Positions 25,190 through 37,340 of a stretch of DNA of 64,000 bases are shown piece after piece. How positions within the stretch are numbered: the stretch's first letter is position 1; each line of letters starts with the position of its first letter. The stretch is from Terriglobia bacterium (GTDB taxonomy: Bacteria > Acidobacteriota > Terriglobia > Acidiferrales > UBA7541): contig JAIQFB010000013.1 of the NCBI GenBank assembly GCA_020073485.1, forward strand, positions 62,001-126,000, written 5' to 3'. The notes below the pieces were generated by a model. The model worked only from the letters and a program-made list of their open reading frames with translations. It ran no database searches and was not told the origin of the DNA. Position numbers and translations under genes: made by a program.

Positions 25190-25639
25190 ATGCGCACGTA
25201 CGTACCCCGGGGACGGGACACCGAAACGATCGAGCAGGGCGGCGGCTGGTTTGTATTGGACGCTTCAGGATTGGTGATGGGCCGCGTGGCCACGCGCATT
25301 GCGCGCATCCTGATCGGCAAGGACAAGGCCAACTACACTCCGAATCTGGACTGTGGCGATCACGTCGTGGTGATCAACGCCGACAAGATCCGGCTCACCG
25401 GCAACAAGCTGGAACAGAAGATCTATCGTCATCACAGCGGATATCCCGGCGGACTGAAGGAAGTGCCGGCCAAGCGCCTGCGTCCGACGCGTGCGGATTG
25501 GATGCTGCGCGAAGCGGTGCTGGGCATGCTCCCGAAGAACAAGCTGCGGGCGCTGCGCGCCAAGAAATTGCGGATTTATCTGGACGACAAAGGTTTGCAG
25601 CGGCACACGGGTCAAAAACCGCAACTCCTCCCACAGTAG
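25190..25639 (+). CDS. rplM: Ribosomal protein uL13
   Basis: A 149-residue large-subunit protein starting MRTYVPRG, with WFVLDASGLVMGRVATRIA, GDHVVVINADKIRLTGNK, YRHHSGYPGGLKE and GMLPKNKLRALRAKKLRIY, all standard L13 features. The ATG at 25190 is chosen from the conserved N-terminus; a GTG at 25178 is possible. rpsI follows 61 bases later, the normal pair. Confidence 0.96.
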   Translation: MRTYVPRGRDTETIEQGGGWFVLDASGLVMGRVATRIARILIGKDKANYTPNLDCGDHVVVINADKIRLTGNKLEQKIYRHHSGYPGGLKEVPAKRLRPTRADWMLREAVLGMLPKNKLRALRAKKLRIYLDDKGLQRHTGQKPQLLPQ

Positions 25640-25700
25640 AGGACAACGGCGACACCCATTCACTATTGATTTTTTTCAGGTTTCGGTTTGAGGAGGAAAG

Positions 25701-26120
25701 TTGAGTTCCAGCGGACAGCCTGTTGAGGGCGCGAAGCAAGTATTCTACGGCACCGGCCGTCGCAAGGAATCGGTCGCGCGGGTATTCCTGACGTTCGGCA
25801 CCGGCAAAATTACCATCAATGGCCGCACGACGGACCAGTATTTTCACAACGTGAACTGGCTGAATCGCGCGGTCGAGCCGTTAAAGTTCACTGAAACAGT
25901 GGGCTCGGTGGACATTATGGCTACAGTGAACGGCGGCGGCGTGGGCGGCCAATCCGGCGCGTTCCGCATGGGCCTTTCCCGCGCGCTGTCGCTGTTCAAT
26001 CCGGAGCTGCGAGCGGGCTTGCGCAAGAACGGATTCTTGACGCGCGATTCGCGAATGAAGGAACGCAAGAAGTACGGGCAGAAAGGCGCCCGCAAGCGCT
26101 TCCAGTTCAGCAAGCGCTAA
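25701..26120 (+). CDS. rpsI: Ribosomal protein uS9
   Basis: A 139-residue small-subunit protein. It starts at a TTG (25701) directly after AGGAGGAAAG. Conserved parts are YGTGRRKESVARVFL, VNGGGVGGQSGAFRMGLSRAL and the basic tail KKYGQKGARKRFQFSKR that reaches the P-site tRNA. It is the second gene of rplM-rpsI. Confidence 0.96.
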   Translation: MSSSGQPVEGAKQVFYGTGRRKESVARVFLTFGTGKITINGRTTDQYFHNVNWLNRAVEPLKFTETVGSVDIMATVNGGGVGGQSGAFRMGLSRALSLFNPELRAGLRKNGFLTRDSRMKERKKYGQKGARKRFQFSKR

Positions 26121-26304
26121 ATCCTTAAGGCGTCGCTGCGTCGACAGCCTGACGGAAACCTAACGAGTTTCTGGCCCGTCCCGCCCCGCGGGAAGGGCCA
26201 AATTCACGGCCGGCAAGGAGCCGGCAATAGGATGTTCGGTCCCGGAGTTCGGGTGTCTCTCCACGATCCGGGGCTTGCAAACATCTATCTCCTGAGGAGG
26301 AAAT
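26121..26304 (+). promoter_or_regulatory. Structured rpsB leader region
   Basis: Three hairpins follow one another: TGGCCC...GGGCCA enclosing CCCGC/GCGGG (about 26171-26199), GCCGGC-AAGGA-GCCGGC (about 26208-26224) and CCCGGAG/TTCGGG (about 26242-26254). S2 operons of many bacteria are controlled by an mRNA leader that binds S2; this could be one, but I cannot match a known consensus by eye. Confidence 0.4.
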
Positions 26305-27204
26305 TTGGCAGTTGAAATTACGATGAAAGAATTACTGGAGGCCGGAGTTCATTTTGGCCACCAGACCCGCCGCTGGAATCCGAAGATGAAGGAGTATATC
26401 TTCGGTGAACGCAATGGAATCCACATCATTGATCTTCAAAAAACACTGAAGCTGTTCCGGGAAGCCGCGCGCTTTGTAGGCGACCTGAGCAGCAACGGCA
26501 AGACAGTCCTGTTCATCGGGACCAAGCGCCAGGCTCAGGAATCGGTGGCCGAAGAGGCCAACCGCTGCGGCATGTTCTACGTAAATCACCGCTGGCTGGG
26601 CGGCACGCTCACCAACTGGTCTACGCTGCAGAAATCGATCAAGCGCCTGAAGACGCTGAAAGCCATGACCGAAGACGGTCGCATGGCGCAACTCTCGAAG
26701 AAGGAATCGGCGCGGCTTGACCGCGAAATGAAGCACCTCAAGCAGAATCTTTCCGGCGTGGAAAATATGTCGGCGCTGCCGGATGCCATGTTCGTGATCG
26801 ATTCCCACGCCGAAGCCATCGCGGTGCGCGAAGCGCGGCGCATGGGCGTGCCCGTGGTCTCGATCGTGGACACCAACTGCGATCCCGATCAGGTGGATTG
26901 GGTCATTCCCGGCAACGATGACGCGCTGCGCGCCATCAAGTTGTTTACCTCGAAAATTTCCGACGCCGTGATCGAAGGCCGCCACGCTTACGAGCGCTCG
27001 CAGATCGCCGACCAGAAGGCCGCCACGGACGCCGCCGAGGCCGGTGAAAAGGTCGATTACGTGGACACCAGCGCCTACGAGTCCTACGAGAAACAGGAAG
27101 GCGATTTTGTCGAGCCCACGGCGGAAATTCTCGCCGAGCCGTTTGCCGCTGAACCCGAACCCGAGCCGGAAGCGGATAAATCCGTCAAAGGCGCCTCGGA
27201 ATAG
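26305..27204 (+). CDS. rpsB: Ribosomal protein uS2
   Basis: A 299-residue S2 protein starting at TTG (26305) behind GAGGAGG. Conserved parts are [43 protein letters not shown] and [20 protein letters not shown]. The family is usually about 230-260 residues; here the last ~50 are an acidic, disordered extension ([11 protein letters not shown]). It heads the rpsB-tsf-pyrH-frr group. Confidence 0.96.
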   Translation: MAVEITMKELLEAGVHFGHQTRRWNPKMKEYIFGERNGIHIIDLQKTLKLFREAARFVGDLSSNGKTVLFIGTKRQAQESVAEEANRCGMFYVNHRWLGGTLTNWSTLQKSIKRLKTLKAMTEDGRMAQLSKKESARLDREMKHLKQNLSGVENMSALPDAMFVIDSHAEAIAVREARRMGVPVVSIVDTNCDPDQVDWVIPGNDDALRAIKLFTSKISDAVIEGRHAYERSQIADQKAATDAAEAGEKVDYVDTSAYESYEKQEGDFVEPTAEILAEPFAAEPEPEPEADKSVKGASE

Positions 27205-27286
27205 CAAAAGCGCGGGCCCGCAGCGCGGGGTTTATGCGTGAAATTGTGTTCCACGCACAACAAAATTCTAAGGGAAGGAATAGATT

Positions 27287-27341
27287 GCGGGTTCTACCAT
27301 TACGCTGAACGTCCCGACCTGGTCGGGACGTGGAGCCCGCC
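27287..27341. repeat. Palindromic repeat family 1, long-form copy
   Basis: A 55-nt element with outer arms GCGGGTTCTACC / GTGGAGCCCGCC and a perfect inner palindrome ACGTCCCGAC-CTG-GTCGGGACGT. It aligns base for base with the long copy at 872-926 and lies between rpsB and tsf. Confidence 0.85.
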
Positions 27342-27354
27342 GGATTAAAGAGCG

Positions 27355-28020
27355 ATGACAAATCCATCCGAAGCAGTCAATATTTCAGCGCAGTTGGTGA
27401 AAGAGTTGCGCGAGCGCACCGGCGCGGGCTTCGCCGATTGCCGTTCCGCGCTGGTCGACGCCAAGGGCAACATCGAAGGCGCGATCGACGTCCTTCGGAA
27501 AAAAGGGCAGGCTGCGGCGCAGAAGAAAGCGGCGCGGCAGGCCACCGAAGGCCTGGTCGGCCACTACATTCATGCGGGCGGAAAAATCGGAGTCATCATC
27601 GAAGTGAATTGCGAATCCGATTTCGTCGCGCGCACCGAGGATTTTCAGCGCCTCTGCCACGACGTGGCCATGCACATCGCCGCGCTCGACACGAGATACG
27701 TGCGGCGTGAGGACGTGACCCAGGAAATTCTCGACCGCGAGCGCGAGATCTACAAGGCGCAGGCCCGCGCCACGGGCAAGCCCGAACCGGTCATCGAAAA
27801 AATCGTGAACGGCAAGATGGAGAAGTTCTACGAGGAAAATTGCCTCTACGAACAGCACTTCATCAAGGACGAATCGGTCACCGTGGGCGAACTGGTCAGC
27901 CAGATGATCCACAAGCTGGGCGAAAACATTTCCATCCGCCGCTACGTGCGTTTCAAAGTGGGAGAGAGCACGGGAACTTCGAGCGAGCCGCCCTCGGCCG
28001 CCGCGGCGCCAGCGAATTAA
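27355..28020 (+). CDS. tsf: Elongation factor Ts
   Basis: A 221-residue nucleotide-exchange factor for EF-Tu. The N-terminal UBA-like module carries LVKELRERTGAGFADCRSAL, followed by IEGAIDVLRKKG and the conserved VNCESDFVARTEDFQ. The single-core-domain length matches the shorter Ts form found in many bacteria. It lies 150 bases after rpsB, with a repeat between. Confidence 0.95.
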   Translation: MTNPSEAVNISAQLVKELRERTGAGFADCRSALVDAKGNIEGAIDVLRKKGQAAAQKKAARQATEGLVGHYIHAGGKIGVIIEVNCESDFVARTEDFQRLCHDVAMHIAALDTRYVRREDVTQEILDREREIYKAQARATGKPEPVIEKIVNGKMEKFYEENCLYEQHFIKDESVTVGELVSQMIHKLGENISIRRYVRFKVGESTGTSSEPPSAAAAPAN

Positions 28021-28127
28021 GCGCCTGGCCGCGATTTTGCGCGGCTCGGCCGTCCGGAACTTCTTGATTCGCGCGCTGCGAGAATAATTCTTCCCGGGCC
28101 GTGCGGTCGGGAACAATCTTTGCTAAA

Positions 28128-28901
28128 ATGCCCGCCGACAGCATGAGCCCAGACGACCGCACATCCAATCCAAGCAGTACCTCACCGGCGCCGGTTTACC
28201 AACGCATTGTTCTGAAACTTTCCGGCGAATCCTTTCAGGGTTCGCAGGGATTTGGCATCGACGCTGAAACCGTCCACAGCATTGCCCGCGAGGTGAAGGA
28301 AGTCAACGACCTGGGCATCCAGATGGCGATCATCGTCGGGGGCGGAAACATTTTCCGCGGTACGCGCCAGAAATCTCTTTCCATCGATCGCGCCACCGGG
28401 GACTACATGGGCATGCTGGCCACGGTCATCAACGGCCTGGCCCTGCAGGACGCGCTCGAGAAGCAAGGCGTGCTCACGCGGCTGCTGAGCGCGATCGAAA
28501 TGCATGAGGTCGCCGAGCCGTTCATCCGCCGGCGCGCCATGCGGCACCTGGAAAAGGGGCGCGTGGTAATTTTTGCGGCGGGCACCGGCAACCCCTATTT
28601 TTCCACCGACACTGCGGCCGCGCTGCGCGCCATGGAAATCAAGGCGCATGTGATTTTGAAAGCCACGCGGGTCGATGGCATTTACGACGCCGACCCGGAA
28701 AAAGTTCCCGGCGCGAAAATGTTCGATCGCATCACCTATCTGGACGTGATTCAAAAAGGCCTGACGGTCATGGACTCGACCGCCATTTCCCTGTGCATGG
28801 ATAACCGCATGCCGATCATTATTTTTAATATGAACAAGGCAGGAAATATCCGCCGCGTGGTCATGGGCGAAAAAGTGGGCTCGACCGTAACGGCAGGCTG
28901 A
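28128..28901 (+). CDS. pyrH: Uridylate kinase
   Basis: A 257-residue UMP kinase of the amino-acid-kinase fold: [20 protein letters not shown] at the start, [49 protein letters not shown] and [11 protein letters not shown]. It phosphorylates UMP to UDP. The N-terminus is uncertain: ATGs at 28128 and 28143 both lack a strong ribosome site. Position between tsf and frr is the bacterial norm. Confidence 0.94.
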   Translation: MPADSMSPDDRTSNPSSTSPAPVYQRIVLKLSGESFQGSQGFGIDAETVHSIAREVKEVNDLGIQMAIIVGGGNIFRGTRQKSLSIDRATGDYMGMLATVINGLALQDALEKQGVLTRLLSAIEMHEVAEPFIRRRAMRHLEKGRVVIFAAGTGNPYFSTDTAAALRAMEIKAHVILKATRVDGIYDADPEKVPGAKMFDRITYLDVIQKGLTVMDSTAISLCMDNRMPIIIFNMNKAGNIRRVVMGEKVGSTVTAG

Positions 28902-28927
28902 CCCAAAATCATTCTGGAGTAAAAGCG

Positions 28928-29503
28928 ATGAGCACGATTGCCAGCAGCAAGGACGCGATGGCGCAAGCGCGCACGCGGATGGAAAAAGCGGTCGAGGATT
29001 TTCGCAAGGAACTCGCCGGCCTGCGCACCGGCCGCGCCAACGTCAGCTTGCTCGACCACATTCGCGTCGACTACCACGGCACGTCGATGCCGGTGAATCA
29101 GCTCGGATCGCTTTCCGTGCCCGAGCCCACCATGATCGTGATATCCCCGTGGGATCCGGGCGCGGTGCCGCTGATCGACAAGGCCATCCGCACTTCCGAT
29201 CTGGGCCTGAATCCGACCAACGACGGCAAAGTCGTGCGCGTGCCGATTCCTCCGCTGACCGAGGACCGACGCAAGGACATCGTCAAGCACATGCACAAAG
29301 TCCTGGAAAATCACCGCACCGCCGTGCGCAACATCCGCCGCGACATCAAGGAAGCGATCGACAAACTCGAGAAGGACAAAAAGATCAGCCAGGACGAGCA
29401 GAAACGCTCCCTCGATGAACTCGAAAAGCTGACGCATTCCGAAACCAAGAAGATCGAAGACCTGGCCGCGGTGAAGGAAAAGGAACTGCTGGAAGTAAAG
29501 TAA
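28928..29503 (+). CDS. frr: Ribosome recycling factor
   Basis: A 191-residue factor that, with EF-G, splits the post-termination ribosome. Conserved parts are RTGRANVSLLDHIRVDYHGT, PVNQLGSLSVPEP, the hinge region and KLTHSETKKIEDLAAVKEKELLEV at the C-terminus. The start at 28928 gives a few extra residues compared with the usual 185; Met11 is an alternative. Confidence 0.95.
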   Translation: MSTIASSKDAMAQARTRMEKAVEDFRKELAGLRTGRANVSLLDHIRVDYHGTSMPVNQLGSLSVPEPTMIVISPWDPGAVPLIDKAIRTSDLGLNPTNDGKVVRVPIPPLTEDRRKDIVKHMHKVLENHRTAVRNIRRDIKEAIDKLEKDKKISQDEQKRSLDELEKLTHSETKKIEDLAAVKEKELLEVK

Positions 29504-29549
29504 GTTCTGCGCGCTGGGTTCGAGAATTTTGATTTTTTGGGGGGGGGGG

Positions 29550-29579
29550 CCGCACCCTTGTAACTTTCAAGGGTGCGGG
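29550..29579. repeat. REP-like palindrome, left of RAYT gene
   Basis: CCGCACCCTTG (29550-29560) pairs with CAAGGGTGCGG (29568-29578). The RAYT stop codon lies in its loop. A run of 11 G (29539-29549) adjoins it. The same palindrome is at 30111-30140 on the other side of the transposase gene. Confidence 0.85.
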
Positions 29580-30100
29580 TTTAGATTCCATTCCACAGGC
29601 TCGTCCCAGCGATCAATAGCAATCAATCCTCTCTCCCCGTTCGCGTAGCGCGACCAACTACTCCATGGCCAATCCCTTGGATGAACTACAAGATTTCTCT
29701 TCACCGGATTCAACTGCATGTACTCCAGTTTTTCGGTGATCTTTTTCCCGCTGCAGACATTGAAATCGTAGAAACGCCTTTGCCAGAAATGCCGTTCGTC
29801 AGTGGAAGTATCGCCGCCCCGTCTTCTTGGGAGCAGTTTCCTTGATATGCGCTGCTTCAGTACTTGCAGCGTCTTGGATGGATTACTTTTGCCCGGTTCT
29901 GTGATGAGGAGGTGAACGTGCTCTGGCATGACGACGTAACCGACGAGGCGGAATGCGTATTGAGTGCGCATTTCATCAAGTTCGCGCACAAAACAGTTGC
30001 GGGCTTCAGCGGTTTCGAGCAGCGGGCGCCTACCGAAACAGCTGAATGTGATGAAGTGGAGGTCACCTTCTCCGTAACGGCGCTGTAGTGGGTTGCGCAT
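29567..30100 (-). CDS. REP-associated tyrosine transposase (RAYT, Y1/TnpA-REP type)
   Basis: A 177-residue single-strand DNA transposase of the HUH superfamily. The HUH motif is PEHVHLLI (His61, His63), the catalytic tyrosine is likely Tyr127 in LEYMQLNPVKR, and the C-terminus has DWPWSSWSRYANGE. Start 30100 was chosen because upstream in-frame codons run through the flanking palindrome. RAYTs act on REP palindromes; here matching palindromes CCGCACCCTTG/CAAGGGTGCGG sit at each side, one overlapping the gene's stop. It separates the frr gene from the rpsL operon and is probably domesticated or recently moved. Confidence 0.88.
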   Translation of the reverse strand: MRNPLQRRYGEGDLHFITFSCFGRRPLLETAEARNCFVRELDEMRTQYAFRLVGYVVMPEHVHLLITEPGKSNPSKTLQVLKQRISRKLLPRRRGGDTSTDERHFWQRRFYDFNVCSGKKITEKLEYMQLNPVKRNLVVHPRDWPWSSWSRYANGERGLIAIDRWDEPVEWNLNPHP

Positions 30101-30110
30101 GGAATCAAAA

Positions 30111-30140
30111 CCCGCACCCTTGAAAAACACAAGGGTGCGG
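30111..30140. repeat. REP-like palindrome, right of RAYT gene
   Basis: CCGCACCCTTG (30112-30122) and CAAGGGTGCGG (30130-30140) around a seven-base A-rich loop. It begins eleven bases upstream of the transposase start and matches the left copy in both arms, differing only in the loop. Confidence 0.85.
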
Positions 30141-30217
30141 CACCCCAGCCTACTACCTCCAAAGGTTAGTATGCGAATGGTATACTCCGTCAATTCGTGA
30201 AAGCACAAGGATTCAAG

Positions 30218-30758
30218 ATGCTCATTCCTTGTGGTCATCGTCAGGGGACGAACGGTGCGAACAGTGCTTTCGCTATGTTTGCTGCGGCCTCCTTGGGGAA
30301 GTGGATCACGTCTAAGGGGCGAAGGGCCAAGGCGAATCGGGTAAGGTCAGGTTACTTATTCTCTCCGGTCCCGGCAGTCGAGGTCCTTTGGACCCTCTGC
30401 TTTGGGATGGCAGTGGCGTTCGTTTACTATGGGTTCCGGTCTCCATCCGACCACACCGTTGTACTCATAGGGCTGGTTTTCATGGTCTTCACGGCGGTTA
30501 CCTGGCCCGAGAACATCTGGTTCCTGGAATCGGCGGCTCGTCAGCGGTTCTGGTATGGGAGATAGAAAACCATCCCCCGGGGCGGATATGGGGGGAGTTG
30601 TTGAAAAGAAAGATGGTTGCGTAGTTCTTAGAAGCCCGCGCGGGAATATTCGATTCTCGACCTATCATAGTGGCTGGGACCTATTTTTGCTGGAAGGGAG
30701 GCGCCATTGCCCCCGCGTAACAGCTCACTTGGTGAATGTACGGCTTCCGCTCATCTAG
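30218..30758 (+). pseudogene. Decayed two-helix membrane protein with PH-like tail
   Basis: From an ATG at 30218 (AAGGA six bases upstream) the frame encodes two membrane helices (VEVLWTLCFGMAVAFVYYGF and HTVVLIGLVFMVFTAVTWP), then RQRFWYGR and a TAG stop at 30563-30565. Reading through gives KTIPRGG, and a different frame (from 30555) continues with VVEKKDGCVVLRSPRGNIRF, YHSGWDLFLLEGRRHCPR, which looks like the C-terminal beta sheet of a bacterial PH-like domain. The simplest reading is a Trp-to-stop change plus a frameshift in the G/C-rich run 30571-30600. The GC content is lower than in its neighbours. It lies beside a transposase. Confidence 0.6.
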
Positions 30759-30855
30759 GCGCCCATTCTAACGGCACGAAACACGGTTAAATAGCAGACG
30801 GGGCCTGCGCAGAAATTTCGGGAGAAGTTTTCCACTGCCATTCTCAGATTTTTGT

Positions 30856-30884
30856 TTGACATAGGTTCTTATTGTGCCTATACT
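30856..30884 (+). promoter_or_regulatory. Promoter of the rpsL operon
   Basis: TTGACA (30856-30861), 17-base spacer and TATACT (30879-30884): near-consensus. The start would be about 30891, giving a leader of roughly 300 bases before rpsL. Confidence 0.88.
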
Positions 30885-30890
30885 AACGGC

Positions 30891-31188
30891 TTCGTCAGGG
30901 ATAGTTTTGCCCTGTAGGTGAAAGGGAAGGTCTTCAAGCCCCGGAACAATGCAGGACGGATCGGGGTAAGAAGAGCGGCCGGAATGGGACGCCAGTCCCG
31001 CAAAGCCGAGTAACCCTCTCCGCTTCGACCAGAAAGTATCTGCTCACTGGTAGTAGTGCGGGGATAGCTGTCGGGTGCTCCGGTAACGCTCCTGTGCCCT
31101 TTCTTTGCGTGAACTCCACGACACGCTGCATTGCGGAAATCCGCGAAGCAGAATGTGAAGTGAATACTAGCTCGTTTGAGGGAGAGCC
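30891..31188 (+). promoter_or_regulatory. Long structured leader of rpsL operon
   Basis: About 300 bases without a good coding frame. Pairings found by hand: CAGGG/CCCTG near 30897-30914; CTTC (30932-30935) plus CCCCG (30939-30943) with CGGGG (30962-30966) plus GAAG (30970-30973); GGGAC-GCCA-GTCCC (30986-30999). The GAAG can instead pair with CTTC near 31022-31025, so alternative folds exist. I checked for cobalamin, c-di-GMP and TPP riboswitch signatures and could not match one. A ribosomal-protein autoregulatory leader is the default guess. Confidence 0.45.
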
Positions 31189-31572
31189 GTGCCGACGTTT
31201 GCACAACTGGTACGAAACGGACGCGATCAGATCCGTACGAAGACGAAGTCGCCTGCGCTGCAGGGATGTCCGGAAAAGCGCGGCGTATGCATCCGCGTCT
31301 ATACGCAGACGCCGAAGAAGCCCAACTCCGCCTTGCGTAAAGTCGCCCGCGCCCGCCTGACCAACAGCATCGAAGTCACCACCTACATTCCCGGGATCGG
31401 CCACAACCTGCAGGAGCACTCGATCGTGCTCGTGCGCGGCGGCCGCGTGAAGGACCTGCCCGGCGTGCGGTATCACGTGATCCGCGGAACGCTCGACGCC
31501 GCCGGCGTTGAGAACCGCAAGCAGGGGCGCTCGAAATACGGCGCCAAGCGGCCCAAGGCCGCACAGAAGTAG
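31189..31572 (+). CDS. rpsL: Ribosomal protein uS12
   Basis: A 127-residue decoding-site protein. It starts at GTG (31189) with GGGAGAG upstream. Conserved parts are [51 protein letters not shown] and the basic tail. The residues around PKKPNSALR are of the streptomycin-sensitive type. It opens the fourteen-gene translation/transcription run that ends with rpoC. Confidence 0.97.
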   Translation: MPTFAQLVRNGRDQIRTKTKSPALQGCPEKRGVCIRVYTQTPKKPNSALRKVARARLTNSIEVTTYIPGIGHNLQEHSIVLVRGGRVKDLPGVRYHVIRGTLDAAGVENRKQGRSKYGAKRPKAAQK

Positions 31573-31600
31573 CGGGTGCGGGCTCAGCTTGGAGCCCGCT
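31573..31600. repeat. Palindromic repeat family 1, short-form copy
   Basis: GCGGGTGCGGGCTCAGCTTG followed by GAGCCCGCT, a short-form member directly after the rpsL stop and inside an operon. Confidence 0.75.
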
Positions 31601-31616
31601 GGGAGAGGGTAATAGG

Positions 31617-32087
31617 ATGCCACGAAAAGGATTCGTACCACGGCGTGAAGTTCCGGCCGACTCGGTGTTCGGCAGCGACCTGGTGCAGAAGTTCATCAAC
31701 TCGATGATGTGGGACGGCAAGCGCTCGAACGCTCAGCGCATTTTCTATGGCGCCATGGACCAGATCCAGGCCAAGACCAACGACGATCCGCTCAAGGTAT
31801 TCAAAAAGGCCGTCGAAAACGTCAAGCCCGTGCTGGAAGTGAAGACGCGGCGTGTGGGCGGCGCGAACTACCAGGTTCCGGTCGAGGTCAATCCGTTCCG
31901 CCGGCAGTCGCTCGCCATTCGCTGGCTGCTGCTGTACGCGCGCACGCGGTCGGGCAAGACCATGACCGACAAGCTAGCCGAAGAGCTTCTGGATGCGTCC
32001 AACGCCCGCGGCGGCGCCATGAAGAAGAAGGAAGACGTGCACCGCATGGCCGAGGCCAACAAGGCGTTCGCGCACTATCGCTGGTAA
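31617..32087 (+). CDS. rpsG: Ribosomal protein uS7
   Basis: A 156-residue 30S assembly initiator. Features: [59 protein letters not shown], and the C-terminal helix ending AFAHYRW. The repeat before it separates it from rpsL by 44 bases, but both are surely in one transcript. Confidence 0.97.
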   Translation: MPRKGFVPRREVPADSVFGSDLVQKFINSMMWDGKRSNAQRIFYGAMDQIQAKTNDDPLKVFKKAVENVKPVLEVKTRRVGGANYQVPVEVNPFRRQSLAIRWLLLYARTRSGKTMTDKLAEELLDASNARGGAMKKKEDVHRMAEANKAFAHYRW

Positions 32088-32166
32088 TTGATTTTTTGTT
32101 CTGGAAATCGTCAGGGGATTTGGGTGGTTTGGCAGATTCAGGGGAGAAGGTCGCGGTAATCCAATA

Positions 32167-34425
<2,259 letters not shown>

Positions 34426-34492
34426 GGGCGGCGGCAATAGCGATTTTTTTTCAAGTTCAAGTGAACGTACTCCTTGAGGAGCAGACAGAGCA

Positions 34493-35680
<1,188 letters not shown>

Positions 35681-35707
35681 CAGTATTCGGAACGCCGAGG
35701 AAATCCT

Positions 35708-35857
35708 ATGCGCGAAATCATCACATTGCAGTGCAACGATTGCAAAAACCGGAACTACACGACCACCAAGAACCGCAAGAAGCACTCCGACCGGATGGAG
35801 ACGCAGAAGTTTTGCAACACGTGCCGCAAGCACACCGGGCACAAGGAAGTGAAGTAG
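35708..35857 (+). CDS. rpmG: Ribosomal protein bL33, zinc-binding form
   Basis: A 49-residue protein ([20 protein letters not shown] onward). Two CxxC pairs, Cys9/Cys12 and Cys36/Cys39, mark the zinc-binding C+ form. GAGGAA stands five bases before the ATG. It lies between tuf and the tRNA-Trp gene, its usual place. Confidence 0.95.
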   Translation: MREIITLQCNDCKNRNYTTTKNRKKHSDRMETQKFCNTCRKHTGHKEVK

Positions 35858-35863
35858 CCGGAT

Positions 35864-35938
35864 AGGGGAGTAGGTTCAACGGTAGACCATCGGTCTCCAA
35901 AACCGAGAGTGGGGGTTCGAATCCCTCCTCCCCTGCCA
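35864..35938 (+). tRNA. trnW: tRNA-Trp (CCA anticodon)
   Basis: Acceptor stem AGGGGAG pairs with CTCCCCT, followed by discriminator G and encoded CCA (35936-35938). The anticodon arm TCGGT-CTCCAAA-ACCGA shows anticodon CCA. The T arm is GGGGG-TTCGAAT-CCCTC. It starts seven bases after the rpmG stop and lies upstream of secE, a widely conserved position. Confidence 0.96.
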
Positions 35939-36022
35939 CTTCGGCAGCCGGTGGGGCGCGGGATAGAGCGGTCGTTGAATTCGCGGTGATTCGGGGATGC
36001 GGGCCGGAGAGAGCAGCGGACG

Positions 36023-36313
36023 ATGGCAACTCAGGTGGGAAAATTGAAGAGCGAAGACGCACAGAGCGGCAGACCATCGTTCGACGCTTCAGGCTTTGCG
36101 GCCCGGATAGGCGAAGCGCCGCGTCGCTGGCGCGCGTTCCTGCACGATGTGCGCGTGGAAATGCGCCAGGTGACCTGGCCTACGCGGCACGAGGTGTTTG
36201 TCACCACTTGGGTGGTGATCGTGACCGTGGCCTTTTTCGGGATCTATTTTTTCGGCGTGGACAGCGCCGCCAGCTGGATTGTGCAGCGAGCGATTAAGCT
36301 ATTCTCGCACTGA
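36023..36313 (+). CDS. secE: Preprotein translocase subunit SecE
   Basis: A 96-residue single-span SecE. A disordered head is followed by the conserved amphipathic segment RAFLHDVRVEMRQVTWPTR and the membrane helix VFVTTWVVIVTVAFFGIYFF. It clamps SecY in the Sec channel. nusG follows 14 bases later. Confidence 0.95.
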   Translation: MATQVGKLKSEDAQSGRPSFDASGFAARIGEAPRRWRAFLHDVRVEMRQVTWPTRHEVFVTTWVVIVTVAFFGIYFFGVDSAASWIVQRAIKLFSH

Positions 36314-36327
36314 GGGAACGGGTGGAC

Positions 36328-36861
36328 ATGGCAAAGCAGTGGTACATCATCCACACCTATTCTGGATTCGAGAAGAAGGTGAAGGAAAGCCTGGAAAGTC
36401 GCGTGGCGGCGTTCGGGCTGCAGGAAAAGATCGGCCGGATGATGATTCCGACCGAGGATGTGGTGGAAGTGCGTGGCGGCAAGAAGGTGGTTTCCTCGCG
36501 CATGCTCTATCCCGGCTACGTCCTGGTGGAAATGGACATGGACGACTACACCTGGCACGTCGTCCGCAACACGCCGCGGGTTACCGGATTTGTCGGCTCG
36601 GGCGAAACGCCCACGCCGCTGTCCGAGACCGAAGTCGAAAATATTCTGCACCGCGTGACCACGTCCGCGGACCGGCCGAAACCTAAGCTGGTGTTCGAGC
36701 GCAATGAGCAGGTGCGCATCATTGAAGGGCCGTTCGCGAGCTTTACCGGCACGGTCGACGATGTCAATACCGACCGCAGCACTCTAAAGGTTTCGGTCAC
36801 CATTTTCGGCCGCTCGACTCCGGTCGAGCTGGATTTTGTGCAAGTGGAAAAGATCGCTTAG
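36328..36861 (+). CDS. nusG: Transcription antitermination factor NusG
   Basis: A 177-residue NusG: N-terminal NGN domain (WYIIHTYSGFEKKVKESLES, YPGYVLVEMDMDD, HVVRNTPRVTGFVG) and C-terminal KOW domain (EQVRIIEGPFASFTGTVDDV). It binds RNA polymerase and couples it to the ribosome or Rho. A GTG two codons upstream (36322) is an alternative start. Confidence 0.97.
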   Translation: MAKQWYIIHTYSGFEKKVKESLESRVAAFGLQEKIGRMMIPTEDVVEVRGGKKVVSSRMLYPGYVLVEMDMDDYTWHVVRNTPRVTGFVGSGETPTPLSETEVENILHRVTTSADRPKPKLVFERNEQVRIIEGPFASFTGTVDDVNTDRSTLKVSVTIFGRSTPVELDFVQVEKIA

Positions 36862-36903
36862 TCCCACCGCACGGCGGGGCTGGCCGCACACAGGGGAATT
36901 CGC

Positions 36904-37332
36904 ATGGCGAAGAAAGTACAAGCAACCGTAAAGCTCCAATTGCCCGCCGGCAAAGCCACTCCGGCGCCGCCCGTCGGCACCGCTCTCGGTCCGCAGGGCG
37001 TGAATATCATGGATTTCGTGAAGCAATTCAACGCCAAGACTGCCAAGGAACCCGATGGCATGATCATTCCGGCGCTGGTCACAATCTATAGCGACCGCAC
37101 GTTCACGTTCATCACCAAGACGCCTCCGGCTTCCGAGCTCTTAAAGCGCGCCGCCGGAATCGTCAAGGGATCGGCCGAACCCAACCGCACCAAGGTCGGC
37201 AAAGTGACGCGCAAGCAGGTCGAGGAGATTGCCAAGACCAAGTTGCCGGACTTGAATACCACAAGTCTGGACTCGGCTGTGCGCACGGTGATGGGCACGG
37301 CGCGCAACATGGGTCTGGAAGTGGAAGGGTAG
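36904..37332 (+). CDS. rplK: Ribosomal protein uL11
   Basis: A 142-residue protein of the GTPase-associated centre: [52 protein letters not shown] and the C-terminal rRNA-binding part ending [10 protein letters not shown]. Standard length. rplA follows eight bases later. Confidence 0.97.
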   Translation: MAKKVQATVKLQLPAGKATPAPPVGTALGPQGVNIMDFVKQFNAKTAKEPDGMIIPALVTIYSDRTFTFITKTPPASELLKRAAGIVKGSAEPNRTKVGKVTRKQVEEIAKTKLPDLNTTSLDSAVRTVMGTARNMGLEVEG

Positions 37333-37340
37333 GAGAAGCA

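Noticed and set aside
30891-31188. Cobalamin, TPP or c-di-GMP riboswitch in the rpsL leader
   Set aside because: Short look-alike strings (for example GGGACGC and AAAGCC) occur, but the order and the conserved boxes of these classes are not met.
30878-31204. Minus-strand 108-codon frame over the rpsL leader
   Set aside because: It overlaps the strong promoter-leader of rpsL and has no ribosome site or domain.
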